Position numbers and translations under genes: made by a program | Notes under the pieces: generated by a model | What the model saw: the letters and a program-made list of their open reading frames with translations, nothing else | Told to the model about the DNA's origin: nothing | Database searches by the model: none | Shown: positions 21,226-34,137 of the stretch, one piece after another | How the letters are laid out: the number at the start of each line of letters is the position of its first letter | Numbering within the stretch: position 1 is the first letter of the stretch | DNA from: Boletus sp. NGJ | Lineage: Eukaryota > Basidiomycota > Agaricomycetes > Boletales > Boletaceae | Direction: 5' to 3' | Length of the DNA stretch: 64,000 bases | Assembly: GCA_019096195.1 (NCBI GenBank) | Contig: JAGTXK010000125.1 | Location: 186,001 to 250,000, forward strand

Positions 21226-23877
21226 GAAACCAAGCTTTTTGGCCCTGGATGAAAATTGTATCAGAACTACCACAAACTATTGAACAGTAAGTGAAGTCCA
21301 GCCATACTGTATTATCTAACTAATGAGTGTTAATTTTACAGGTCATCCATGCAATGCACAAGGGGCTTTTTTGTCTGAAGGTGCCCCTCTTCTTCTTCAA
21401 GAGAAGTCAGTTGATGACTGATCACCTTTCAAAAATTAACTAGAGTTTGAACTCGCAGATTTCCTCTACACCCGATGTCAAATGGCTGGCATCCAAATCA
21501 ACACACTTCTGGACATCTGTGCCATGTCATCAATCAAGGCGGATGGCCAAGTGTTATTTTCTCATCATGGAAGCACACATATCTGACCACAGGGATATTT
21601 ACCAGACTATTGATCATATTGAGCTTGGAGATGTGAAGTGGGAGAACTTCACAGTACACTATAGTGGCAACTGTCAAGCCAATAGTGCACCACCCTGGAT
21701 GGATGATGCATATGAAGTATATTTCTGCAGCCCACATGAAGTGATGTGGTACATTTTAAACAATCCAGATTTTTCCAGTGAAATGGACTACCATCCATAC
21801 CATGAGTTTGATTCAGGTACTGATGAGCACCAATGGTGCAATTTGATATCTGGCAACTGGACATGGAATCAGGCAGTAAGGAATTGTGTATTCTCTTTCC
21901 AGAACAAGTATTTATTTAACATAGGACATCATCACATAGGACCCTGCAATGCATGGTTCAGTATTTGTGCCTGTTATCCTTGGTAGCAACAAGACAACAG
22001 TGTCTGTAGCAACTGGCCAAAATGACTTCTACCTGCTCTACTTGTCCATTGGAAATGTTTGCAACAATGTGTGATGTGCACATTGAAATGCATTGGTACT
22101 TATTGGTTTTTTAGCCATGCCAAAAAGTAAGCATTTGTCTTGTATCAATGTTGTTGTTAGTAATACAGTATGTTTGTAGCCATGAAAGAACATGTGAAGA
22201 CAAATGAATTTTGTCAATTTTGCAACCAACTACTCCACTCATCCTTGTTACTAATCCTTCAATCCTTAAAACCATTCATGACAACCCTAGACATTGTACA
22301 TTTTGGGGATGGTCATTACTGCCACATTATTTATGGGCTTGGTCCTTACATTGCCAACTATGGGGAGCAAGTCCTCCTCATACTATATGTATAGTACAGT
22401 ACATGGTTGATGTGCAAAGTAAGTGGTTAATAATGTTCATCTTGAATTTGCCCAACTTTTATTTTAAATAGATGTCTTGCCCCATGGCAGCATTTTGACA
22501 TTGACGCATTATATCACTGTCAGGAGTATATAGAATTGCTACTCACTCAACTTTCAGAGTTGTTTGGACTGGGTCAGCTCTGGGATGAGTATGACATTGT
22601 GGGTGAGCTAGTGGTATGTAATATTATACTCTGATCCTAAGTACACTAATATATACATCATATAGCCCTTTACAGATGATTTCCCTTGTGCTGACATTTA
22701 TGACCTACTTGCTCTTGATCTTTTGCACCAAATTATTAAAGGTGCCTTCAAGGACCACTTTGTAGATCGGGTTGAGCAGTATATCAAGGCAAGGTATGGT
22801 GCTGATGCAGACACTATTTTAGATGACATAGACCATCGGTAAGTTTAAACCTGGAGCATTCTGGCTAGTGCTCACAATGGTACCTTTTAGAATTGCTGCA
22901 GTGGCCCTCTTTTCTGGATTAAAGTGATTCCCACAAGGATGCCACTTCAAGCAATGAACTGGTGACAATTTGATGGCATTAATAAAGATGGGGTTGAAGT
23001 TATGGTCTTATTCAAAAGTATTATGCTCACTTGTGTTAGGTTTACCTTCCAGAAATCAAAGGCCATGTCCCATGTGATATGGTACAGGCAATGTGTGCAC
23101 TCTTTGAGTTCTGCTATCTCGTGCGTCACAGCACAATTACCAATACTACACTAATTGCCATCAATGATGCACTGGAGTGCTTCCAACAATACTGCAAAGT
23201 ATTCTACCTAAATATTGTGTCCACTTTCTCGCTTCCTCGCCAACATGCAATGACACACTATCCTGATTTTATTTGTCTCTTGAGTGCTCCAAATGGTTCA
23301 TGTTCTTCAATCACTGAGTTGAAGCATATCAAAGCAGTCAAGCAGCCATATAGATGGTCAAATCACCACAATGTACTTGGCCAGATGTTAATAACCAACC
23401 AACAACTGGACAAGTTGGCATGGTGTTGTGTTAACTTCAATCAGCACAAAATGCTCAATGGGACATGTGTGTCTCATGTTTTAGAAGGTTCAGGTAGATA
23501 ATACTTCATTGTATGTTTATTGGCTGATTCACTGATGTTGTGCTTATAGCACAAACAAATCAGCCCAAAGCAGGGCAAACATAGGGCTGCTCCAATTCCA
23601 CCAATGATACCTCTCAGATACAAGAGTATAATGATGGTTTCCCTATGGATGAACCAACTCATATAGATGTGCAAGTCAAGCTGGCATGCACTGTTCATAA
23701 GTACTCAACCTACCTCACAACTATATTTGGCTTGATGTTACTCTTCCAGAATGAAAGTGTGCATGAATAGTGGCTGAGCTGAGCCTTGAGCTTAGGATAC
23801 CACAATTGTGTGAGCTTATTCAGCAGTTCCTATTCCAGATGTTGAACCCTGAAGATCCCTGTGACTTAGCTGACATA

Positions 23878-25485
23878 TAGTGGCTCAAAAAACTGTCTGC
23901 ATGTTTGGTCATTTTTCACTAAATGTGTTATTCCCCAATAACTCCTAACCCTTACCCTAACATATAGGTGTATGAAATAAAGCACTGACCCTTGGCTTTC
24001 TATCCATCAAGGTTTTAAGACATATGAATACGAATTGATGAACTGGCAGCCATTTCAAAACAATGACTCATTCAGACAGTTTTTTGACTCTAAATTTATC
24101 TAGGTATCTAGTACTTGGTGTGAGCTCCTTTGGCCTTGATAACTGCTTCAATCCTTCTAGGCATACTTTCTATCCATTTCTGACACTGTTCCTCATCAAT
24201 CTTTCCCCACTGCTCCACTACTCTTTCCCACAATTGATGAACACCTGTAGGAGCATTTTCATAATCTGAGAGGCATATCTTGAGGTAATTCCAAGTATGT
24301 TCAATGGAATTAAGGTCTGGAGATTGTGCAGGCCAGTCCAGAAGCTTGATTCCTTGCTCTTCAAACCATCTTTGGGCTCTTTTAGAGGTATGCTTGGGAT
24401 CATTATCTTGTTGAAAGATAATGTCATCTTCTGGAATTCCAGATTTCTCCATGCTTTACAGCAACCCCTGCTCCAATATGGCCACATACTGTTCAGCATC
24501 CATTCTCCCCTCCACCTCACTCAAAATCCCCACTCCATTCCACCCTATGCAGCCCCATACCATCAGTGAACCTCCTCCAAACTTGACTGTGCCTTGGATC
24601 TCTCTAGCAATTAGCCCCTCTCCTTTCTTTTTCCACACATACTCTTGCCCATCTGACCCAATCCTATTTATCTTGGTCTCATCTGACCATATAACTCTCT
24701 TCTAGTCCTCCACAGTCCAATGCTGGTATTTGAGAGAAAAGGCTAATCTTCTTTTCTTGTGACCACTAGAAAGCAGTGGCTTTTTCTTCTTTACCACAGC
24801 CTTTAAGGAGGCTTCCTTGAGAGTATTTCTAACAGTCTGAGGACAGACAGGGGTATCAATAATGGTATTGATGTATTGGGCAGCATGAACAGCATTCCTG
24901 GCCTTGCCAGTAATAATTTGCTGGACAATAGCTCTTTTGTTGGTAGAGGTAAGCTTGGAAGGACAGCCACCAAGAAGCCTAGTCTTCTCTGGCTGGAGTT
25001 CCTGAAGCACTTGGCATACTGTAGACTTCCCTAGGCCAGTTTGGGCAGAGATTTTCCTAGAGGAAAGCCCATGAGAGGAGAGAGAGATGATATTTTTTTT
25101 TGAGAGATGGAAATGGATTTCATGGTGATGGTGGGAAAATAAACATGGAATGATGGGGTTTATATATGTTGTCTGACACTCAGTTACATAATGGTGACAT
25201 AATAAAAGCCATACCAGATGTATGTAATCATATTACAGCATGCTAGGGTCCAATATATGTAATCAAAACTTAGAGTCAAAAAACTGTCTGAATGAGTTAT
25301 TGTTTTGAAATGGCTGCCAGTTCATCAATTCTTATTCATATGTTTCAAAACCTTGATGGATAGCAAGCCAAGGGTCAGTGCTTTATTTCATACACCTATA
25401 TGTTAGGGTAAGGATTAGGGGTTATTGGGGAATAATGCATTTAGTGAAAAATGACCAAACATGTGGACAGTTTTTTGAGCCACTA
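23878..25485 (-). mobile_element. Tc1-like transposon, family 1, copy D (1608 bp)
   Basis: TA lies at 23876-23877 and 25486-25487. The outermost base at both ends is decayed (TAGTGGC at the left, CACTA at the right) but the rest of the long inverted repeats match copies A, C and E. It lies in reverse orientation inside the Plavaka-like element, whose blocks continue on both sides. Confidence 0.94.
24108..25123 (-). pseudogene. Tc1-like DD34E transposase, copy D, inactive
   Basis: Start codon at 25121-25123, stop at 24108-24110; the length is one base short of the 1017-nt family frame. A one-base loss in an A-run near 25095 shifts the N-terminus, and a stop interrupts the frame where DWKRVIW is expected (about 24702). 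The second Asp block, DLNSIEHTW with the Glu, and GAHTKY at the end are present. Confidence 0.9.
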
Positions 25486-26331
25486 TACCTCTTTGCAAGT
25501 GCCCTATGTACAACAGCAAGGTCAAGGTTTTCAATGCTGTGTCAGCCATGTTCTATGCCCCCAATGATATTAGTGGGGTTGGTGGGATGTGGCGCAAAAT
25601 GATCCAATTGTGCCCATCATGAAGGCATGGTCCTTAGTGACTGGATTGTGCATTTGTAACTACTGACCCTGAAGTTCAGGGAATGGAAGGGATAAATGTT
25701 GTGCACATTCGTGCCTTTTTCTCATTTAAGGCTCAGATGGACAGGACTATCCTTGTGCTGTTGTTCGATGATTTGTTCTCTTGGACAAACTTGATTGAGA
25801 TACAGGGATGTGGACTGTACGTCCAGGCTACAATACTTACCATTAGCCTGACATTTCAGTTATCCACATCGACACCATTTATCGTGCTGCTCACCTAATC
25901 CCAGTATATGGAACAAATAAGGTCCCTCCAGAAGTTGAATCCAACCATTCCTACAATGTCTTTTGCTCTTATTATGTGAACAAGTACACTAACCATCATG
26001 CTTTTGAAATCACCTTTTAGAAGACACTATTCATATATCTGTGCCAAATTTGATTGCTGTGTGTCCATCCCATATAGTCCACTGGCATATGCATGGTCTT
26101 GGGATACTAACTGTGAGCCTGTGTTTGGACAGTCTGCCCATTAAAGAGACATATTGCACCAGCTCAATTGGTTGTCACTTCAACCCATAAATCCCAAAAC
26201 TCAGCTATTCTCCAACTCTGGCAGAATCTTTGTTCCCCAACCATACTATTCTAACAGCCACTCATGGATGTATCTACATGTGTAGATGGCTCCAACTCAT
26301 AAATCCCTGGACTCAGCTATTCTCCAACCCC

Positions 26332-26778
26332 CACTCCTTCTGACAACAGCATCCCCCTTCCTTTCCCGTGATCACTGTTGAGTCAGTGTGGTCAAGGAGG
26401 GCTGTACAGTCAAGAGATCACAGAGTGCATATGGCACCTCGCACATGGGTTCATTAGCCCTTACTTTATCACCAACATCAAGGCACAAAGATCTGTCTCC
26501 CTGTCTTGACCTCAACTCCCTCAATTTCCTGATGTGTGTTTACTCTACTAACTACATCACTCCTTTCCCACTCCTTCTAACAACAGCATCCCCCTCCCTT
26601 TTCTGTGATCATTGTTGGGTCAGTGTGGTTAAGGAGGGCTGTACAATTGAGGACGAGATTGAGATCACAGAGGGCATGCAGCACATTGCACATGGGTTCA
26701 TCAGCCCTTACTTTATCACCAATGTCAAGATGCAAAAGGTCCATCTCCTCATTTTGACCCAAACTCTCTCAACCTGAT
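26332..26778. repeat. 238-bp tandem duplication within the HSP60 pseudogene
   Basis: Two units begin CCACTCCTTCT(G/A)ACAAC at about 26332 and 26570 and run through CACATGGGTTCAT(T/C)AGCCCTT to a run of CTCCCTC/CTCTCTC. A partial third copy (AACTCATAAATCCC...CTCAGCTATTCTCCAA) precedes at about 26175-26215 and 26290-26327. Confidence 0.75.
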
Positions 26779-27215
26779 GCAAGTGCTTACATACAATAGC
26801 TGTGAGTCATTGCTGTTAAGGCATCTGGCTTTAGTAACAAGTCAATTCTTGATGACCTTGCTATCCTAATGGGTGGTGCTGTCTTTACAGATGAGTTTGA
26901 CATCTAACTCAAAAAGGCCACACTGATCTGTCCAGTCTACTGGCTCCTTTACCATCACCAAGGAGGATACCATCACCTTGATGGCAAGGTTTCTGGGGGT
27001 GCCATCCAGCTGTGCTGTGAATAGATTCCGTGCTCTTCTAGCTGAACCCATAATGAGCAAATTTGACAAGACTAAGCTATAGGAGCTGCAGTTGGCCAAG
27101 TCAATGAGGTTGAGGTTAGAGAAAAGAAGTGCTGGCAGTATGACAATGCACTCAATGCTACATGTGCTGCTATTGAAGAGAGTATCCTTCCAGCAGTGGT
27201 GTCGCACTTCTCAAG
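26385..27215 (+). pseudogene. HSP60: mitochondrial HSP60 (chaperonin) pseudogene fragment
   Basis: HSP60 folds imported proteins in the mitochondrial matrix. In order, the plus strand shows [17 protein letters not shown] and [15 protein letters not shown] (26630-26740), then AVKASGFSNKSILDDLAILM (about 26812), GGAVFTDEFDI (about 26870), STGSFTITKEDTIT (about 26933), GAIQLCCE (about 27000), and DNALNATCAAIEESILPA (about 27141). These match consecutive parts of the apical and intermediate domains of HSP60. The first part occurs twice because of a 238-bp tandem duplication. Stops (for example after FTDEFDI), frameshifts and an internal deletion near 27080 make it a pseudogene. Both ends are missing; the functional gene must lie elsewhere. 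Confidence 0.85.
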
Positions 27216-27554
27216 GCTTCACTAGTACTGGTCAACATCCTTGATTCAATGAGTCCACCACTGTGCCAGATGATGGAAGGGCATTTCACATTGAGTTGTT
27301 CAATGGTTAGCCTGTGATTGGCTGTCAGATGGATACTATACTATACGGCTAGTACTAACTTTGTGATACAGTACTTGAACTTTGGTACTATTTTAGTACT
27401 TTATGAAACTTGGAGCATGACAAACATGTCACACTTCAGTGCTTTATGGACTTTAACTACTTTAGCTCATGGAATTACTTTACAAAATTGTCAAAGTGCC
27501 TTAAAGTTATGTAAAGTAATTTGAGGATTTGCTAATGTGGTAAAATGATGATAA

Positions 27555-30500
27555 CAACATATGAACCCATGGATGAGTGAGAATTTGTGGATCCATTAAG
27601 AGGGTCATACTTTCTTGGTACTCTGATATGTATATATACACTTACCTGCCTGTCTTTGTGTATTGCACATGTTGTGTGAATGATAAGAATTGCACAATTT
27701 CGTTGGCCTTGGCATTAGCAAGTCAACAAGGGTCAGCATTATCATTGTGTATATATTTGGAAAATTTGCCATAAATAACTTCCTTAGCAAAGTAAGTCCT
27801 GCTGACTCCAGTTCCTGGTTTGGATCTACCATGACCAGGGCCTTGGGGATAAATAGACTGGTTAAGCTGAGACAGGGAAGCATGTGCTCAGATCACACTT
27901 ACCTTGAAGGATGAGCTGCCCAATGGTGTCTTATATTCTAAAATAGCTGAAAGAATGTTATGAGGGAAAGAGTCACCAGACTGCAGCATACCTCATTGGT
28001 GATTTATTCTATGGGACCCTATCCAATGAGTCTGAGATAGAACTGCAACTAAATGTGATGCAACAAAAGGCCTATATAATGAACTCCATAGGCCAACCTC
28101 TTGATGACTTGCTTATGGCCATAGCCATAGTGATATCTCTTCCAGCCTCATATTTCACTCTTCGAACCATATTGATGTCCACTGCTAACAAACTCTCCGT
28201 CAACTCCATAGTTTGGCAGATTCTAGTTGAAGAAAAGTCTCAAAAGATGACTCAGTCAGCATTTCTCGCAAAAGCACCAAATTCATGGAAGTTTGAATCA
28301 TAAGTCAAAGGAGAAAGGCAAGGAGAAGTTGAAAGATGAAAAAAGAAAGAAATGTACTCACTGTGGCAACCTTCATGATGGAGAATGCTGAAAGAAAATG
28401 GTGGAAGATGCTGTGGAGACCACATTAGCCTCTTTAAATGGCAAGAAGGAAAAGTCTAAAGATTCTAAGGAAAAGTTAGAGCTAACAGTGCATGTTGCAA
28501 ACATAATACCACACGACGCAACCCCACTGCAGCTTTTTATGGCAAACCACCACAACAGTGCCATGACTACCCCCTATGAATGGATCATTGACTTGGGCAC
28601 ATCTACCAATATGATATGTCAGTGCTTATGGTTCATGACTTTCTGACCTCTCATACCACCACAATCTGTCACTATTGGAGACAGACACTCCATATATGCT
28701 ACCAGAATTGAACAAGTTTGCATAGATGTCAATATTGGAGATCAAAAGACTTGTGAAATGATCCTGCAAGATGTCTATTATATCCAGAAACTAGATGGCA
28801 ATTTGCTGTCAGTATCACATCTAGCAAGTAAAGGATTCACCATATTGTTCAGTGAAACCAAATGTCATATCTCCAAGGATGGTATACTCACAGCTTTGGT
28901 GCATAAGCGAAACATGCTCTATATCCTCTATGCAACCCCTCAAGTAATTGAAACTGCTCACATTTTATATGGTCCATCACCACACCTTGATCCAGATATG
29001 CTGCTCAAGGTGAACATAGCAAAGGCAGCTGCATCAAAAGTTTCATTAGAAACATGGCACTAATGACTGGGCCATGTACACTTCAATTCCATACTCAAGC
29101 TGTTCCAAAATGAAATAGTTAGTAGAATGGAGATAACAGGTCCAATGATACATGGCGAAACATGCAAACTGTGCCTTGAAGGCAAGCAGCACCATGAACC
29201 AATAGTGTAGAAGATAACGATTGAAAACCTGAGTCTTCTACACCAGATGTACTTGGACATATGTGGACCAATGCAGATGCTATCCTGGACTGGACATTTG
29301 TACTTTGTGACCTACATCAATGGCTATTTGCATCACATTGTGGTAAAATTATTAAAGCCCAAGGAAGAAGTACTTGGTCAAATAAAAGCCTACATCGAAC
29401 ATGCTGAAACTGTAATCAGAGACCAAGTAAATCTTCTCAGAACAGATGGCAGTGGTGAATATGGATTGAAAGCATTCCAGGACCATCTAAAGTGAAAAGA
29501 AATCCACCATGAAAAGACAAACACCTATATCCTACAAGAGAACAGTGTTAGCAAATGAATGAATCATACAATTGTAAAAAGTGCATGTTCCATGCTACGT
29601 GATGCAGGATTGCTAAATTTGTACTGGAGTGATGCAGTCCTCTATGTGACACATATCTTGAACTGAGTACCAACACATGCAATTGATGGTAAGGTCACAC
29701 CATATGAACTATTTACAGGAAATAAACTATCAGTCATGCACCTTCAAATCTTCAGATGCAAAGCAAATGTACACATACCTGATGAAAAGCGCTGAAAACT
29801 TGATCCAAAATCACTCAAATGTCTACACCTTGACTACACTGAGAATCACAGCATGTTCATGTGCCTACACTGGCTGACAGAACGAGTCCTTGAGTTCAGG
29901 GATGTAGTTTTCAAGAAGGGAGATAGCAATGACCCTATGAGAGTAGAAATTAATGTCAATGCTTGAAATGGCATGGAAACACACCCATTGCAATCTGAAA
30001 ACATCCAAAACCCCTCCAATGGCTCCCCAAGATCTGCAGAACCAGTCCTAAGCATCTAAGACCAATCTTACTATGAAATGAGTGATGAGAGCAAGGTAGA
30101 AAGTGAAGTGGAAGTGGAACGTACCAAAAACAAATCAACTGATGCAAGCACAACCCATGTGCCATGCAATCCACCCACTACCACTCGAACCAATCTAGAA
30201 AGCTCTGGAATGCAATGCCAATCATCAGTCAGGCTCAACGTACCCCATCAAGGCTAACCAGTCCCTTATCCAAACCCAATTTCATCTCCCAAAGTCTGCA
30301 GGTCAACATGACAAAGGAGTGTGCCAGTTCATGACAATGATCCACACTGCTTCACCAACTTGTACAAAAAATCAACCTTGCAAAATGAGCTGGAGATTGA
30401 GGCAGAAGAAAATTGAGACACTGAAAAAATTTAAATTGAGGAATATGGAAAAGATGAAGATGATAAAGAGGCAATAGAAGTGGCAGGAGTGAGTGGGCAT

Positions 30501-33500
30501 GTGATAGAGGCAGCATATCATGCTGACATAAGCACACAAGACAATTCATGCACCTACAATGAAGTGATGAACCACTTAGACTCAAACCTCTAGAAAAAAA
30601 CAATGATAGATGAACTCAACATTTTCAAAAAGATCAGATTATACAAAGAAGTTGACTGCCTGTGAGATCACCAAGTCATCAACTTAAAGTGGATATTTAA
30701 AATCAAGTGTGGATCTAATGGAGAAATCAAGAAGTATAAAGCTCATCTTGTAGTAAAATGTTTCATGCAGATCCATGGAGTCAATTACACAGACACCTTC
30801 ACTCCAGTCACCAAATTCTTCACCATCCAAGCTCTCCTTGCTCTCACCACCAAATATAACCTTGAAATCCATCAGATGGATATTAAATCTGCATTCCTTA
30901 ATGGCAAACTCAAAGAAGAAATATTCCTTGAGCCCTCTTCTGGCTTTTGCCACACATGCTATAATATCTGGCATCTACTCTGAGCACTTTATTGAAACAA
31001 GCCCATAAGTGTAGATATACACTCTTATGAGCTATATTCAAATCACTCAGTTTCATGCGATGCCAAGCTGACCACAGCATATTTTACAAGGTTGAAGATG
31101 GTATTTTAATCATTGTAGCGGTGTATGTTGATGACAAGATGGTGCTTTGAAATGATAAAAAGGCCATTGAAGCACTCAAAATCCAACTCACCTGTGAATA
31201 CAAAATGACTGATCTAGGTGAAGCACAATAGATCCTCAAAATGGAGATAGTCTGTGACTATGACAAACAGATGATTGAGCTATCACAATGCCAATATATT
31301 GAGTCTATACTTGAATGCTACAACATGACAGACAGTTGCCCAGTCACTACTGATTGACACAAACTTCAAGCTAGTGAAGCTAGACAAAGCTGAAGTTAAT
31401 GTCAAGAATTATCAAAGTGCTCTTGGTGCACTCATATATGCCATGTTAGCCACCTGTCCTGACATTGCATTCACTGTAGGTGCCCTTAGCAGACATGCCA
31501 CCAGCCCTGGCCCCACTCATGTAACTGCACTCAAACAAGTCTACCACTATCTATGTGGTACTATGAATGCATCACTACTTTTCCAAGGCAATGCAAGCAG
31601 AGAATTGCTAGGTTTTGTTGACACTGATTGGACAGCCAATGTCAACAATTGTCAGTCAATTACTGACTATGTCTTTATCTTAGCTGGCACAGCTATTAGT
31701 TGGTCCTCAAAGAAGCAATCTATTGTTGCCCTTTTGAGTACTGAATCTGAGTATATGGCTGCTGCTGCTGCTACAAAGGAAGCTGTTTGGCTCCATACCC
31801 TATTCCATGAACTTGATGCCATTTCCTCCAATCCCACAATGCTGTTAATCAACAATCAGTCAGCCATTTCCCTTGCAAAGAATGCCATGTTCCATGATCA
31901 AACCAAAAATATTCTAATCTGCCATCACTTTATAAGGGAAAAGGTCAAGTCAAAGGAGATCACTGTAGAGTATATTCCGACTATGGAGCAGGTCACTGAT
32001 GTGCTTACCAAAGGACTCACCAAAGAGAAGCATATGGGCTTTGCCAAAGATATGGGTATTGTTTTCTAATCAACCACTCAACAAGTGGGTGTGTTGTAAA
32101 TTGAAAATTTGTGGTGCGTCAAGGACAGATTACATACTATAATCATGAGCACACATTATTGTGAACACTTTCCCACTGTTGCACCTCAGTCCAGTACTTA
32201 ATACTTGAGATTGAGGTGAGATAGCTCTTTTAGCTATATATATATTTCTCTTACTAATAGCTTCCAGTTTAACTCATCCGCTCATTAGGTTAGTTACCCT
32301 TTTTAGTCCAGTACTTAATATTCAAGACTGAGTTTAACTTGTCCACTTGTTAACCTATTTTCATCACAGAACAAAAAGACTGGTCAGCAGAATAAGCAAA
32401 CAAAAGGCCAGCTTTGACAAAGTATAGGTGTGGAATGTTGAAGGGTGGAAGAATCTTTGTGTTGATGACACATTGGTCAATGTAGTCATAAACTAAGTTA
32501 AGGAGTGCTATGGCCCAGTAGAGTATATTGGCATTATGGTAGAGTTGCTAGAACTCATCACCCATGCTAAGCCAAATGTATGGTGGATCACCAATGCTGT
32601 CTGAAGGGTTGTGGAACAGGCATTTGGCAGTAATGAGCTGGTTTGGAATGCTTCCAAAACCAGATGGCCTGAGGGGGGAGAGGGTCAATCCTATGGCCTG
32701 GGCTGTCCTGAATGCTTCAATACCAAGAAGGGCTACCTGAGTCACTTCGATCCTTATGTGGCCACAGAATTGCTGCACAGTCTTGATATTGAATGCTGCC
32801 TTAAAGGGGGTACTCTCTCCATAGAATGACTCATTGTCTGAGTCACTCTCACATAGTTCACTGATGAGATTAGTGAGTTTTTGAGCTGGAATGTGATAAA
32901 AGTTGATTTGTTTAATTCTATGCTGCAATACTAATGCTCATGAGTCCAGTGCCAATCTCATATGGAGTTACACTCACCATTCTTGACATCAAAGTCAGTT
33001 TTACCACATAACTACAATACTTGCTTTAATTAATCATGGTCAGGAGAGCTAAATAGAGTAGGTGGGGCAGTAGATTTCTTCAATGGGGATGAGCAAGTGG
33101 AGGTGCTGAAATTACTTCTATTGTGCTGATCAAGTTGTCGCTTGGAGGTGGTTAGAGTCTATAGGTTGATTAATTAATGTGTTATAAGTAACAAGCATAA
33201 ATACTACTACTAATCAACATCCCATTGATGAATGCTGGGATCACAGATGTGGTACTTGTCATCTTCAGAGGGAATTATGCAGCTGATGTTGAAGGCATCA
33301 CAGATATAGTGGTTGGGCTTGGTGATTGCTGAGAGGCAAGGGAACAATGGGTGCAGGGCGGGGTGCTGAATAGAAGAAGCCATAGCAGCCACTGAGCATC
33401 AGTGCTGCTGCATATTACCCTGATTACCCACTGCTGCCTTATTCTGAAACTCTTCCAACTCTTTCCACTGCTTCTCGGGAACAATAACATAAAGAAAGAA

Positions 33501-34137
33501 TTATTTTCATGTTTTGAACTTCTTTGATTTTTTGCCATCAATAAAGCAGTTGTCATAGAAGTACATGTATGGTGTCATGGTCATCTGGGCTACAAGGTTT
33601 ACCCACTTCTTGTCTTGCACAATTAACTCAGCTTTGCACCAAGGAAACTCTGGACAGTAAGCCTTGATGAGTGGCATCAAATGAACAGTGCAATGTTCAC
33701 AAGGTCGTGTGGTGTGCTATGAGTGTCGACATCCTTTAGTCCTTCATGAATGCTCTAGAGTACATAATTAACAAATGTTTGAGTAAAGAAACATGTGCTT
33801 ACTCCAAAGTTATTCAAACATGCACTTCTCTTACTATACCACTGCTAGACTCATAAACAACCAAAATATCCAATAAATAAGTCTCTAAAGGTGGGAATGG
33901 ATTCTGTACCCTGGATGCCCAGTACTTGTGATTAGATTGGTACTGTGAATGTTGTGGATTGTAGCCAATAGCACCTGCCACTGGCATGGGAGGTGTACTG
34001 GACATGTTGTGGGCAGGGATAGAGTGATGAGCTGGGTTAGGCCATGCTACAGGAACATGCATGTTAGGTCTGTATGTAATAATATGAACATTTTCAAACA
34101 TTTTCATTGCAAGCTTAGTCATTCCTTTTCCTCTCAT
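27555..34137 (-). pseudogene. alpha-kinase-like gene, split by a copia fossil
   Basis: The minus-strand start at 34137 opens MRGKGMTKLAMKMFENVHII, with a Pro/His-rich linker and VVYESSSGIVREVHV before a GTAAGC donor near 33805. Further blocks are KQWKELEEF (about 33450), SIQHPALHPLFPCL (about 33375), ICDPSIHQWDVD (about 33215), TPFKAAFNIKTVQQFCGHIR (about 32825) and NANILYWAIALLNLVYDYID (about 32530). Beyond the copia element the strand continues with GKFSKYIHND (about 27770), IVQFLSFTQHVQYTKTG (about 27690) and TLLMDPQILTHP (about 27590). The order matches fungal alpha-kinase proteins, whose last exon (GxGN loop) is missing here but resembles the stray exon at 17321. Stops and frame changes are present. 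Confidence is higher for the kinase half than for the N-terminal linker. Confidence 0.5.
27904..32370 (+). mobile_element. Ty1/copia retrotransposon fossil
   Basis: Parts in copia order: Gag from 27904 to about 28390, with a zinc-knuckle remnant at its end; protease near 28570; integrase about 28990-29850; reverse transcriptase about 30600-31300; RNase H 31374-32069 with the block STESEYMAAAAATKEAVWLH. A purine-rich tract near 32078 is followed by a TGTTG start at about 32090, read as the 3' LTR, up to about 32370. No matching 5' LTR was found; the left border falls inside Gag. It is broken, with well over ten breaks, and looks old. Confidence 0.85.

Larger units (their letters stand above)
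21240..26020 (+). mobile_element. Plavaka-like DNA transposon 1, decayed, split by Tc1-D
   Basis: Blocks typical of the Plavaka transposase as I know it appear in order on the plus strand. They include a LEFADFLYTRCQMAG-type segment near 21450, YEVYFCSPHEVMWYILNNPD (about 21711), SGNWTWNQA (about 21850) and VSVATGQNDFYLLYLSIGN (about 22000). FGDGHYCHIIYGLGPYIANY follows near 22302, then LLHQIIKGAFKDHF (about 22720), FSLPRQHAMTHYPDF (about 23230) and SAPNGSCSSITELKHIKAVK (about 23285). After the Tc1-D insertion (23878-25485) the C-terminal part resumes: VKVFNAVSAMFYAPNDISGV near 25515 and IYRAAHLIPVYG near 25880. Several stops and frameshifts separate the blocks. Plavaka is a DDE family of fungi distantly related to CACTA elements. 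Terminal repeats were not located, so the limits are those of the coding blocks. Confidence 0.72.

Noticed and set aside
27320-27540. Possible 5' LTR of the copia fossil
   Set aside because: Its repeated TAGTACTT-like wording does not align with the 3' terminal region at 32090-32370, and alpha-kinase-like text lies between it and the copia coding region.
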